This document shows positions 27,198-36,641 of a stretch of 64,000 bases of DNA, in pieces. The DNA is from Alkalibaculum sporogenes (lineage in GTDB: Bacteria > Bacillota > Clostridia > Eubacteriales > Alkalibacteraceae). The stretch covers positions 110,452-174,451 of the forward strand of contig NZ_WHNX01000005.1 of NCBI RefSeq assembly GCF_009362815.1. Direction: 5' to 3'. The position numbers were made by a program, and so were the translations under genes. Below the pieces are notes generated by a model that was given only the letters and a program-made list of their open reading frames with translations, made no database searches and was not told the origin of the DNA. The stretch's first letter is position 1; each line of letters starts with the position of its first letter.

Positions 27198-29171
27198 ATG
27201 AATAAGTTTACGGATAAACAGCTCTCTGACAATTATAACTACCTAGAATTATTATCTGAAAAATTTCCCTGTATAGGAGTAGCTGCTTCTGAAGTCATTA
27301 ATTTAAAAGCAATAATGAATTTACCTAAAGGAACAGAACATTTTTTAACTGATATTCATGGTGAACATGATGCATTTAGCCATGTAATGAGAAATGCTTC
27401 CGGTGTAGTTAAACGTAAAATTTCTGACGTGTTTAGCAAGACCCTATCACAACATGAAATTGATGAACTGGCAACGCTTATTTATTATCCAGAGGAAAAA
27501 CTAAAACTTGTAAAATCTAATGAAGAGAACATACTCGATTGGTACAAAACCAAAATTTATCAACTCATACAGATATGTAGAGGAGCATCTTCTAAGTATA
27601 CACGTTCAAAAGTTAGAAAATCATTACCTTCTTTTTTTTCATATATAATGGAAGAATTATTACATGAAGACGAAGATCGATTTAATAAAAAGGAATACTA
27701 CAACAAAATAATCGATACTATAGTAGAGCTAAATCAAGCTGATCAATTTATCACTGAAATTTCATCTGTAATTCAAAGGCTTACTATCGATCATCTACAT
27801 ATTATCGGAGATATTTACGATAGAGGTCCTGGCTCTCATATAGTTATGGACACACTTATGCAACACCATTCTCTAGATATTCAATGGGGAAATCACGATA
27901 TCTTATGGATGGGAGCTGCTGCAGGAGATTTATCTTGTATAGCTAATGTAATAAGAGTTTGTTTGCGTTATTCTAATATGTCTATCCTAGAAGACGGATA
28001 TGGGATTAACCTTTTACCTTTAGCTACTTTTGCGATTGAAACTTATGAACAGGATCCATGTAAACAATTTATACCAAAAGCTAATATCTCGGAATTTTTT
28101 TCTGAGTTTGATATTCAACTTTTATCAAAAATGCATAAAGCTATCTCTATTATTCAATTTAAGTTAGAACATCAATTAATAAATAGTCACCCAGAATATA
28201 ATATGGAACATCGCCAAGTTCTGGATAAAATTGACTATGATCACTCTACTATAAACGTGAATAATATCTCATATGAATTGCATAAAGAACAGTTAACTAC
28301 TATTAATCCTGATAAACCTTGGGAACTTACACCAGAAGAAGAAATAGTGATACAAAAACTTCAATCCTCATTTTTAATGAGTGAAAGACTACAAAAACAC
28401 GTTCGTTTTCTTTTCTCAAAAGGAAGTATTTATCTCACTTATAATGGCAATCTATTATTTCACGCCTCAATACCCATGAATTATGATGGGAGCTTTAAAA
28501 AAGTACGTATTATGAATGATTATTTAAGTGGTAAGGATCTCTTAGATAAATTAGATCAATATGCCAGAGAAGCCTACTTTGAAAATCCAATAAATTCTAT
28601 TGGAACCGAAATATTTTGGTATTTATGGTGTCATCATAATTCCCCCTTATTTGGAAAAGATAAAATGGCTACTTTTGAACGTTATTTTGTAATTGATCCA
28701 ATCCTTCATAACGAACAGTACACACCTTACTATACGTTAATATGCGATGAAAAAATTGCTAAAAAAATTCTTTTAGAGTTCAACTTAGATCCAGATGAAG
28801 GTCATATTATCAATGGACATGTGCCAGTAAAGACAATCCATGGCGAAAGTCCTATAAAAGCTAATGGTCGCCTACTAGTTATAGACGGCGGCTTTGCACG
28901 CGCTTATCAAAGCACTACTGGTATTGCCGGCTATACCTTGATATACAACTCATTTGGATTACAATTAGCAAGTCATGAACCTTTTCACTCTGTAGAAAAA
29001 GCAATTAATAATGGTATAGATATTCATTCCACCACTAGCGTTATTGAAAAAACTGTAGATAGAAAAAGAGTAGCTGATACTGATGTAGGCAAAAAAATAA
29101 ATACCCAAATCTATTATTTAGAAATGTTAATAGCAGCATACAGAAAAGGAATTTTAAAAGAAAAACTGTAA
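27198..29171 (+). CDS. fbp: Fructose-1,6-bisphosphatase, class III
   Basis: Gluconeogenic phosphatase of the Firmicute-specific class III (Bacillus Fbp type), distinct from the Li+-sensitive classes. At 657 aa it has the expected size. The metallophosphoesterase core shows FLTDIHGEHDAF near residue 50, HIIGDIYDRGPGSHIVMDTL (about 205) and WGNHDILWMGAAAGD (about 230). Later conserved blocks are IINGHVPVKTIHGESPIKANG and LLVIDGGFARAYQSTTGIAGYTL. The ATG at 27198 is 8 nt after AAGGGTGG; a GTG at 27186 is too close to it. Monocistronic, ending at a terminator. Confidence 0.96.
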   Translation: MNKFTDKQLSDNYNYLELLSEKFPCIGVAASEVINLKAIMNLPKGTEHFLTDIHGEHDAFSHVMRNASGVVKRKISDVFSKTLSQHEIDELATLIYYPEEKLKLVKSNEENILDWYKTKIYQLIQICRGASSKYTRSKVRKSLPSFFSYIMEELLHEDEDRFNKKEYYNKIIDTIVELNQADQFITEISSVIQRLTIDHLHIIGDIYDRGPGSHIVMDTLMQHHSLDIQWGNHDILWMGAAAGDLSCIANVIRVCLRYSNMSILEDGYGINLLPLATFAIETYEQDPCKQFIPKANISEFFSEFDIQLLSKMHKAISIIQFKLEHQLINSHPEYNMEHRQVLDKIDYDHSTINVNNISYELHKEQLTTINPDKPWELTPEEEIVIQKLQSSFLMSERLQKHVRFLFSKGSIYLTYNGNLLFHASIPMNYDGSFKKVRIMNDYLSGKDLLDKLDQYAREAYFENPINSIGTEIFWYLWCHHNSPLFGKDKMATFERYFVIDPILHNEQYTPYYTLICDEKIAKKILLEFNLDPDEGHIINGHVPVKTIHGESPIKANGRLLVIDGGFARAYQSTTGIAGYTLIYNSFGLQLASHEPFHSVEKAINNGIDIHSTTSVIEKTVDRKRVADTDVGKKINTQIYYLEMLIAAYRKGILKEKL

Positions 29172-29176
29172 TTAAA

Positions 29177-29212
29177 AAACAGTAGGAGATTACTATCACC
29201 TACTGTTTATTT
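29177..29212 (+). terminator. Terminator of fbp
   Basis: A 10-bp stem (29177-29186 with 29199-29208) followed by ATTTATTA, 6 nt after the fbp stop codon. Confidence 0.65.
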
Positions 29213-29259
29213 ATTAATACATTAAAGTTATTTTAGCCTACTAAAATTTTAATATAAAT

Positions 29260-30918
29260 CTATCTATTTGTTCTTCTCGGTCTACTTTTATTTACTCCGC
29301 CTCTTTTTGCTTGGGCTCTTTCGATATTAATTTTATTTCCTTTAATCATTCCCTTATGCATTATATCTATTACTTCATCTGCATATTGTTGTGGTATATC
29401 AACGAATGTATAATTCTCATATATATCTATATGACCTATATTGCTTCCACTCATACTTGTCTCGCTAGCAATCGATTTAACAACATCTCCTGGTTGTAGT
29501 TGTTTATTTTTACCAATATTGATAAACATTCTAACCATGTTTCCGTCGTCTCTTCTTTTATTACTACCTCTATCTCTAACATTAGGCGCATTTTTCATAT
29601 TTACTGGGTCCAATAAATCTTTTTCAGGCAGTTCAAGTTCCATTTTAAGTAATGCAGCTGCAACTTCAATGGACTGAAAGTCTTCTGTTTCAAGCATATT
29701 ATCAAGTATATTAATATACTTTGCTAAATTGCCTTCACCAATAGTACTCTTTAGCTTATTTATAAATGACTGAGTCTTCACACTTTCGATATCACTAATA
29801 CTTGGAATTGGATGTCTATTTATTTTCTTCTTCGTATAATTCATTACACTTTTTAACAAATAATAATCCCTTGGCGTAACTAATGTGAATGCTGTACCAC
29901 TCTTTCCAGCTCTTCCTGTTCTACCTATTCTATGAACATAATACTCTTCATGGCTAGGCATATCGTAATTAAATACGATTGCTACATCGTCAATATCTAA
30001 ACCTCTAGCCGCAACATCTGTAGCTACTAGTATTTCAATATCTCCTTTTTTAAACTTACTAATTACGTTGCTTCTTACACTCTGTTTCATATCTCCATGT
30101 ATCTTATCGACACTATAACCTCTAGATTGTACTAGATCAGTAACATCGTCTACTTTTTTCTTAGTATTACAGAATATTATGGATAGTTTAGGATTGTATA
30201 CGTCGATTAATCTAGTTAATACTTCAAGTTTATCTTGTTCTTTTACTTCAATATAAAGTTGTTCAACATTAGGAGTCGTTAGTTCTTTATGCAATACTTT
30301 TAATATTTCAGGTTTTTTTTGATATTTATTAATAATCTCTAGTATAGCTTTTGGCATAGTAGCAGAAAATAATAATGTTTGCCTTTCATGTTCCACACTT
30401 TCAAGAATAGTTTCGATATCCTCTCTAAAGCCCATGTTAAGCATTTCGTCCGCTTCATCTAATATTAACATATCTAAATCTTTTATTTTTAGAGTTTTTC
30501 TATTAATATGATCGATAACTCTTCCTGGTGTACCGATAACAATTTGCACACCTCTTTTTAGTGTGTTAATCTGTCTATCTATAGATTGACCTCCATAAAT
30601 TGGAGTAGTTTTTATACCATGTTTGTATTTGCCTAATTTAGCAATTTCCTCAGATACTTGTAACGCAAGCTCTCTTGTAGGGCATAAAATAAGCGCTTGT
30701 GTATTTTTATTGTTAGGGTCTACCTTGTCTAGAATGGGTATTCCAAAGGATGCCGTTTTACCTGTGCCTGTTTGAGCTTGGCCTACAATATCTCGTCCTT
30801 CCATAATTAAAGGTATCGACATCTGTTGTATAGGTGTCAATTCTTCAAATCCCATGTCCTTTACAGCTCTTTTAATGTCATCACTGCAGTTTAAATCTTC
30901 AAATTTAGTTAATTCCAT
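29260..30918 (-). CDS. DEAD-box ATP-dependent RNA helicase with DbpA-type RNA-binding domain
   Basis: A 552-aa RNA helicase. The Q motif is followed by AQTGTGKTASFGIP (motif I, about residue 46), PTRELALQV (Ia), LDEADEMLNMGF (DEAD, about 152), FSATM (SAT, motif III), ARGLDIDDVAIVFNYD and HRIGRTGRAGKSG (motif VI). After a helical linker, residues ~465-535 (MVRMFINIGKNKQLQPGDVV ... YTFVDIPQQYADEVID) form the DbpA/YxiN RNA-binding domain that in relatives recognises 23S rRNA hairpin 92. A basic tail follows. The role is probably 50S ribosome assembly or RNA remodelling in the cold. It has a long AT-rich upstream region. Confidence 0.93.
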   Translation of the reverse strand: MELTKFEDLNCSDDIKRAVKDMGFEELTPIQQMSIPLIMEGRDIVGQAQTGTGKTASFGIPILDKVDPNNKNTQALILCPTRELALQVSEEIAKLGKYKHGIKTTPIYGGQSIDRQINTLKRGVQIVIGTPGRVIDHINRKTLKIKDLDMLILDEADEMLNMGFREDIETILESVEHERQTLLFSATMPKAILEIINKYQKKPEILKVLHKELTTPNVEQLYIEVKEQDKLEVLTRLIDVYNPKLSIIFCNTKKKVDDVTDLVQSRGYSVDKIHGDMKQSVRSNVISKFKKGDIEILVATDVAARGLDIDDVAIVFNYDMPSHEEYYVHRIGRTGRAGKSGTAFTLVTPRDYYLLKSVMNYTKKKINRHPIPSISDIESVKTQSFINKLKSTIGEGNLAKYINILDNMLETEDFQSIEVAAALLKMELELPEKDLLDPVNMKNAPNVRDRGSNKRRDDGNMVRMFINIGKNKQLQPGDVVKSIASETSMSGSNIGHIDIYENYTFVDIPQQYADEVIDIMHKGMIKGNKINIERAQAKRGGVNKSRPRRTNR

Positions 30919-31196
30919 TTAATCATTCCTTTTTTCCGTTTATTTCCGAGTTCTAATTATATCATTAATTCTCATAAATAGGTATTTTATTTCTTTTTTA
31001 TTTATTTGTTATAATTATTCCACACTTATCCACGGTTTAAACAATTTTTTTATTATACTTTTTCTGTCTTATATGAATATCTACTATTTAAATTTCACTA
31101 TCCACTGTAATTCAAATATCCTAACTATCTAATCTACGTATATTTTCTATAATCATCAACTTTTTTTATTCTCTTTCTAACCACAAGAAACACGCT

Positions 31197-31268
31197 TTGC
31201 GAGATTCTCGCGGTTACGAGGTAGTCGCCAAATGTCTGCAGGCAGCCACTTGGCTCATTACTTCGCAA
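31197..31268. repeat. GC-rich imperfect-palindromic element, possibly a dispersed repeat or structured RNA
   Basis: Closing helix TTGCGA/TCGCAA (31197-31202 with 31263-31268) encloses a CTCG/CGAG hairpin (31207-31220) and a longer interrupted hairpin starting GCCAA/TTGGC (31227-31231 with 31250-31254). GC content is far above the flanks. It is not a family I can name. Confidence 0.45.
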
Positions 31269-31269
31269 T

Positions 31270-31307
31270 AATAAAGATGCCTAGTTAAGCATTGCTCAAC
31301 TAGGCAT
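31270..31307 (-). terminator. Terminator of the Stn-like operon
   Basis: A 15-bp stem (31277-31291 with 31293-31307, one G-U pair), followed on the minus strand by CUUUAUUAUU and lying 6 nt after the stop codon of the last gene. Confidence 0.75.
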
Positions 31308-31312
31308 TCTCG

Positions 31313-34300
31313 TTAGATTAATTTTTCTTCTGTTAAGAAATTACGAAACAACTTTTCATGAGCATCTGTGGTTTCTACTAAATCAAATAATTTTCCATCG
31401 CCTACTACTTGTAGTTTTGCTTTTCCATCTTGGAAGTTATATTTCTTAGTATAAAGGACATTTCCATTACTTAGTGGCCAGAATTGTTCTTCTTTTTGTT
31501 CTGCCAAACCAAAGTACTCTGGAATACTAATTGATAACTCTGTCGTAATATCATTTACACCACTGTAATCTATTTTTATTCCAAGTGCTACAGCTAAATC
31601 ACATAAATCAACCCAGTTCTCTTCACCTGTTAGTGATGGAATTGCTGAATTTAATTTTTGAATTCTTCTCTCTGTATTGGTAAATGTGCCTGTTGATTCT
31701 GCATAACTTGCTACAGGAAGAACCACATCAGCTTTTGAAGCAGTGTCAGTTAAGTACATATCCTGAACCATCAAGAAATCTAATTTACTTAGATCAACTC
31801 CTGAAAGATCTTCACCAAAGATCATCATCCCTTTGATACTTCCATCATTAATACCTTTTACAACAATTTCATTATTGGTATCTACTCCTATATCTGATAA
31901 ACCTTGGCTATTATTCTTTGGTTTTAGTTGGATAATACCACTTCTTGCTTTTCCTATATGTCCCGCTATTACAGCTATATTCGCAATCATTTTAGCACTA
32001 TCACTAGTTATTCTGTTTTGATCAAATACAATTATCGCTTTTTTGGAGTTAGTGTATATATCAACTAATACTTTCGCATCATCACCAACTACAACATCCT
32101 TTAAGTTATTCTGTAATTCCTCAAATCCTAACGCATTCTTAGGAGCTAACCCTTTGTCAATTAAGCCTTTTGCCACTTGCTTTAGAAAGTCTATATTATC
32201 TTCGATACAAATATTTGTATTTGACCATTCATCAGCATGTGATGTGAATGAGTTTGCCACAACAAGCTTTACGCCATTGGCAACAGCATTTTTAATCTTG
32301 ATACCTGCTATAGGATGATCTTTCATAATGTCAGATCCGATAAGCACAATTGTCTCAGTTGCTAAAAGTTCATCAAATGTGTTTGTAGAGGCATCATAAC
32401 CTAGCACATCCTTAATTCCACCATAAACTCTATTAAATGAAGTTATATTGCTTGTGCCTAATCCTTCTTTCCCAATCTTCTTAGCCAAATAAATTTCTTC
32501 ATTCGTATATCTATCAGATATAGCTATGGCAACTGAATCTTTTCCATTTAACATTGTTAAGCTCTGAACTTTCTTAGCTGTATATTTAATTGCTTCTTCC
32601 CAGGTTACTTCCTTGAGGCTTCCTTCTTTTCTAATCATTGGCATGATAATCCTCTTATCTTTTTGAGCTGTATCATAACCAAATCTACCTTTTGAACATA
32701 GAAGACCACTATCTACTTTGCTTTCGCTATCTGGAAGTGCTCTATAAATCATGTCTCCCCTAGTTTCAAGGTTAATGTTACACCCTACACTACAGTGCGA
32801 GCATACAGTATGAGTTTTATTTGTTCTTACTGGAACAGATTTTTCAATTTGAAGTCTTTCTTGTAAAGCTCCTGTAGGACACACACTTACACATTGTCCA
32901 CAAGCTATACAATTTGTTTCAGCTAATTCTAAATCTAATGCTGGTCTAACAATAGCGTCAAATCCTCTATCTACTATTCCTAACGCCTCATTATCCATTA
33001 CCTCGTCACAGATTCTTACACACAATCCACATAGTATGCATTTATCACTGTTTCTAACAATAAAAGGATGATTGTCATTACTTTGACGATGATGCATTTC
33101 ACCTGCTATCCTATCTGGTACAACATCGTATTGATTTGAGTATTCTAGTAATTTACATTCGAACACATCATGACAACCGCATTCTAAACACCTTTTTGCT
33201 TCTGCTACAGCTTGTTCCTCTGTGTATCCGTTTAGCACTTCTTGGAAATTATCTTTTCTAGCTTCTGGAGATAAATGATTCATATGGACTCTTTTTATTC
33301 TAGGTTGATCTAGAAAATCTTCTTCTGTAAGGTCATCTCTAGTAACAACAAAGGGTCTTACATATGGTACGACTTCACCTGCTAAGTATCTATGAATAAT
33401 ATCCGCTGCTTTCTTTGCATCTCCTATTGCTTCTATTGCAATACCAGCACCATCGTTTATAGCATCCCCACCTGCAAATACTCCTGGTAGGCTTGTTTGA
33501 AAAGTACTTTCATCTGTTTGTATAGTTCCCCAAGTAGTAGTCTCTAAAGAATCTAAACCACTTATGTCTGTTCCTTGACCAATTGCAGCTATAACAAGAT
33601 CTACATCTATAATCTCATATGCGCCTTCAATAGCTATTGGCTTCCTTCTTCCACTATTATCTGGCTCGCCAAGTTCCATCTTTTGCAACTTAATCTGCTT
33701 AGCTTGACCATTTTCTTCAAGAATTTCTATTGGGCTAACTAAAAATTTAAATTCTACGCCTTCTTCTTCAGCCTCAATAATTTCGATCATTTCAGCAGGC
33801 ATTTCATCTCTCGTTCTTCGATATATAACGCATACTTCTTTAGCACCTAATCTTATAGCAGTTCTGCAAGCATCCATAGCGGTATTTCCTCCGCCTACTA
33901 CAGCAACCTTATCTCCAATTTTCAGCTCTTCATTAAGAGTAACTTTTCTTAAGAAGTCTATACCACCAATAACACCTTTAGCTTCTTCACCTTTACATCT
34001 CATTTTAGAACTAGTCCAAGCTCCTATTGCAACGTATACGGCATCATTTTCTTTTCTCAAGTAGTCTAATTCAATATCCTTGCCAATTTTCATATTGTTT
34101 ACTAATTTAGCACCCATTTTTTCTATAACAGCTACTTCATCGTCTACAATATCCTTTGGCAATCGATATTCTGGTATCCCATATCTTAACATTCCACCCA
34201 TTTCAGGCATGGCATCATATATGGTTACATCATGACCTTTTTTAGTTAGGTAGTAAGCTGCTGTTAAACCACCTGGACCTCCACCAACAATAGCAATCTT

Positions 34301-34882
34301 TTTACCAGTCTTTGGTTCTAACTCAGGTATAAACATTTCTTCATGAGCCATGTCTTGTTCAGCTGCAAAGAACTTTAAGTGGGCAATGGAAATTGGTTCT
34401 TCTGCCAATTGTCTCCTACAAGCATCCTCACATGGATGTGGACATACTCTTCCTATACTTCCAGGCATTGGCAATTGTTCTTTTATTAGCTTTAACGCTT
34501 CCATATGCTCCCCATTAGCTATTAATCCTACATAACCTTGACAGTCAGTTTCACCTGGGCAAGCTAATACGCATGGTGCCTTACAGTCTCCTACGTGATC
34601 AGATAATAGCAATTCTAATGCGGTCTTTCTAGAAGCTCTTATTCGGCTAGTATCTGTATTAACGACCATTCCATTACCTGCCACCGTTGCACAAGCTCTT
34701 AAAAGTTTAGGTATTCCCTCTACTTCAACTACGCAAAGTCCACAAGAACCGTATATTTTAACTCTTTCGTCGTAACAAAGTGTAGGAATCTCAATATTAT
34801 TTTCTCTGGCAATCTGTAGTATAGTTTGTTCATTGTTGCCAGTTACTTCTTTTCCATTTATGTTTAAACGTATTAAAGACAT
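31313..34882 (-). CDS. stnC: Stn-type transhydrogenase large subunit: GltD/NfnB-like flavoprotein fused to a NuoG-like molybdopterin-fold region
   Basis: A 1189-aa fusion. Order: N-terminal [2Fe-2S] domain (Cys 36, 47, 50, 64); a GltD-type cysteine-rich linker (about 95-160); an NfnB/GltD flavoprotein with GGGPGGLTAAYYL (FAD, about 198) and GGGNTAMDACR (NADPH, about 345); two 4Fe-4S clusters (CILCGLCVRIC and CIACGQCVSVC, about 620-670); then CSHCSVGC...LLCSKG and a molybdopterin-oxidoreductase fold to the end. Where formate dehydrogenases carry Sec/Cys, this protein has ITSFNRVYGG, so it is probably not a molybdoenzyme. With the NuoE- and NuoF-like genes upstream it matches the Sporomusa-type (StnABC) electron-bifurcating transhydrogenase, which links NADH, NADPH and ferredoxin. 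Alternative: a formate-dehydrogenase-linked HylABC-type diaphorase. Confidence 0.75.
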   Translation of the reverse strand: MSLIRLNINGKEVTGNNEQTILQIARENNIEIPTLCYDERVKIYGSCGLCVVEVEGIPKLLRACATVAGNGMVVNTDTSRIRASRKTALELLLSDHVGDCKAPCVLACPGETDCQGYVGLIANGEHMEALKLIKEQLPMPGSIGRVCPHPCEDACRRQLAEEPISIAHLKFFAAEQDMAHEEMFIPELEPKTGKKIAIVGGGPGGLTAAYYLTKKGHDVTIYDAMPEMGGMLRYGIPEYRLPKDIVDDEVAVIEKMGAKLVNNMKIGKDIELDYLRKENDAVYVAIGAWTSSKMRCKGEEAKGVIGGIDFLRKVTLNEELKIGDKVAVVGGGNTAMDACRTAIRLGAKEVCVIYRRTRDEMPAEMIEIIEAEEEGVEFKFLVSPIEILEENGQAKQIKLQKMELGEPDNSGRRKPIAIEGAYEIIDVDLVIAAIGQGTDISGLDSLETTTWGTIQTDESTFQTSLPGVFAGGDAINDGAGIAIEAIGDAKKAADIIHRYLAGEVVPYVRPFVVTRDDLTEEDFLDQPRIKRVHMNHLSPEARKDNFQEVLNGYTEEQAVAEAKRCLECGCHDVFECKLLEYSNQYDVVPDRIAGEMHHRQSNDNHPFIVRNSDKCILCGLCVRICDEVMDNEALGIVDRGFDAIVRPALDLELAETNCIACGQCVSVCPTGALQERLQIEKSVPVRTNKTHTVCSHCSVGCNINLETRGDMIYRALPDSESKVDSGLLCSKGRFGYDTAQKDKRIIMPMIRKEGSLKEVTWEEAIKYTAKKVQSLTMLNGKDSVAIAISDRYTNEEIYLAKKIGKEGLGTSNITSFNRVYGGIKDVLGYDASTNTFDELLATETIVLIGSDIMKDHPIAGIKIKNAVANGVKLVVANSFTSHADEWSNTNICIEDNIDFLKQVAKGLIDKGLAPKNALGFEELQNNLKDVVVGDDAKVLVDIYTNSKKAIIVFDQNRITSDSAKMIANIAVIAGHIGKARSGIIQLKPKNNSQGLSDIGVDTNNEIVVKGINDGSIKGMMIFGEDLSGVDLSKLDFLMVQDMYLTDTASKADVVLPVASYAESTGTFTNTERRIQKLNSAIPSLTGEENWVDLCDLAVALGIKIDYSGVNDITTELSISIPEYFGLAEQKEEQFWPLSNGNVLYTKKYNFQDGKAKLQVVGDGKLFDLVETTDAHEKLFRNFLTEEKLI

Positions 34883-34903
34883 AATTTTTTCGCTCCCTTC
34901 TTA

Positions 34904-36637
34904 TTAATCTACAGTTATAGCATCAAATTTACATGCATCATAACATTTTCCACATTTAATACATGTGGCTTGATCTAATATATGTATAGTCTTTTTCTCT
35001 CCAGATATTGCTTCTACTGGACATTTTCTCTTACATACACCACAACCGATACAGTTGTCAGTAATTTCGTATGTCAATAGACTTGCACATTGCTTTGAAG
35101 GACATTTTTTATCGTATATATGTCTTTCGTATTCTTCTCTAAAGTACCTAATTGTGCTTAGCACAGGGTTTGGTGCAGTTTGTCCTAGTCCACATAACGA
35201 ACCGTCTTTAATCTGTACTGCAAGGTCTTCTAGTAATTCAATGTCTCCATCTTTACCGTCACCTTCAGTTATTCTAGTTAATATTTCTAACATTCTCTTT
35301 GTACCAATTCTACAATGTATACATTTTCCGCATGATTCATTTCTAGTAAAATCTAAAAAGAATCTTGCCATGTCAACCATACAAGTAGTTTCGTCCATTA
35401 CTACCATACCACCTGAACCCATAATAGCACCAGTTTTGGCTAATGATTCATAATCAACTGTAGTCTCAATTAAATCTGATGGGATACAACCACCTGATGG
35501 ACCTCCCATTTGAACAGCTTTAAATTCTTTATCTTCTAATATACCGCCACCAAGGCCAAATATAATATCTTTTATAGGCATTCCCATAGGTACTTCAACT
35601 AATCCGCCATTTTTCACTTTGCCAGTTAAAGCAAAAACTTTCGATCCCTTACTCTTTTCAGTACCTAATTCGGAATATTTATTACCGCCGTTTAAAATAA
35701 TCCATGGAATATTTGCAAATGTTTCTACATTGTTAATATTTGTTGGTTGATCCCAATACCCTTTTTGAGCTGGAAAAGGCGGCTTTAGTCGAGGCATGCC
35801 TCTTTCACCTTCAAGTGATGCTATCAGTGCAGTTTCTTCACCACATACAAATGCACCAGCACCTGCTTTAATTCGCAGATCGAAACTAAAGTTACTGTTA
35901 AATAGATTTTTACCTAATAAACCTTTTTGTCTAGCTTGTTCAATTGCATTTTGTAAACGGATAATAGCTAAAGGGTATTCTGCTCGAACATAAACGATAC
36001 CTTCTTCCGCTCCTATTGCATATGCGCCTATCATCATACCTTCAATAAGATTATGGGGATCTCCTTCTAAAACACTTCGATCCATAAACGCACCAGGATC
36101 ACCTTCGTCAGCATTACATACCATATACTTTGGAGTAGCCTTTGACTGTAATGCCGCATTCCACTTAAACCACGTTGGAAATCCAGCTCCGCCTCTTCCT
36201 CTTAACCCTGATATTTTCATCTCTTCTATAACTTCTTCTTGTGTCATTTCAGCAATACATTTCTCAATTGCTTTATATCCTCCGATTTCAATATACTCGT
36301 TAATATCTTCTGGATTAATTGTGCCACATTTTTCAGTAACAATTCTAAATTGGTTAGATCTTTCTAAAAGTTCTTCTTCTGTTATTTTTAAATCCGTGTC
36401 CTTAACATCATTTAAAATTTCATTGATTCGTTCTGGAGTAACTTTAACATATGTTTGTTTATTTCCATCATTATCTATTACATCTACAATAGGTTCTAAG
36501 TAGCACATTCCGTTACAGCCAGCTATTTGTAAGTCTGCTTTAAGTTTTTGTTCTTCAATACCTAATTCTAATGCATCAAATACTTTATTTGCACCTGCAG
36601 CAATTCCACAGCTACCATATCCTACAATTATTTTCAT
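34904..36637 (-). CDS. stnB: NuoF/HydB-like NADH-binding flavoprotein, Stn-type subunit B
   Basis: A 577-aa subunit. The N-terminal ~90 residues form a thioredoxin-like [2Fe-2S] domain (GSCGIAAGA, later AGCNGMCY). The 51-kDa NuoF core has GLRGRGGAGFPTWFKW (NADH, about residue 145) and FMN-binding YVRAEYPLA and AGAGAFVCGEETALI. The cysteine cluster ESCGKCIHCRIGT binds 4Fe-4S. A C-terminal ferredoxin with two 4Fe-4S motifs ends the protein (CIGCGVCKRKCP and CIKCGKCYDAC). This is the layout of bifurcating HydB, HylB and StnB subunits. It follows the NuoE-like gene by 4 nt and precedes the large subunit by 21 nt. Confidence 0.85.
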   Translation of the reverse strand: MKIIVGYGSCGIAAGANKVFDALELGIEEQKLKADLQIAGCNGMCYLEPIVDVIDNDGNKQTYVKVTPERINEILNDVKDTDLKITEEELLERSNQFRIVTEKCGTINPEDINEYIEIGGYKAIEKCIAEMTQEEVIEEMKISGLRGRGGAGFPTWFKWNAALQSKATPKYMVCNADEGDPGAFMDRSVLEGDPHNLIEGMMIGAYAIGAEEGIVYVRAEYPLAIIRLQNAIEQARQKGLLGKNLFNSNFSFDLRIKAGAGAFVCGEETALIASLEGERGMPRLKPPFPAQKGYWDQPTNINNVETFANIPWIILNGGNKYSELGTEKSKGSKVFALTGKVKNGGLVEVPMGMPIKDIIFGLGGGILEDKEFKAVQMGGPSGGCIPSDLIETTVDYESLAKTGAIMGSGGMVVMDETTCMVDMARFFLDFTRNESCGKCIHCRIGTKRMLEILTRITEGDGKDGDIELLEDLAVQIKDGSLCGLGQTAPNPVLSTIRYFREEYERHIYDKKCPSKQCASLLTYEITDNCIGCGVCKRKCPVEAISGEKKTIHILDQATCIKCGKCYDACKFDAITVD

Positions 36638-36641
36638 ATCT

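Larger units (their letters stand above)
30919..31312. other. 394-nt gene-free region with a GC-rich structured island
   Basis: The half next to the helicase is very AT-rich and probably holds its promoter and leader. The other half contains a GC-rich island (31197-31268) able to fold as a three-way-junction-like structure, then the terminator of the Stn-like operon (31277-31307). No credible gene. Confidence 0.6.

Noticed and set aside
31313..34882. A molybdenum- or tungsten-dependent formate dehydrogenase catalytic subunit.
   Set aside because: No Sec (in-frame TGA) or Cys at the catalytic position, and the GltD-type NADPH flavoprotein fusion fits a transhydrogenase.
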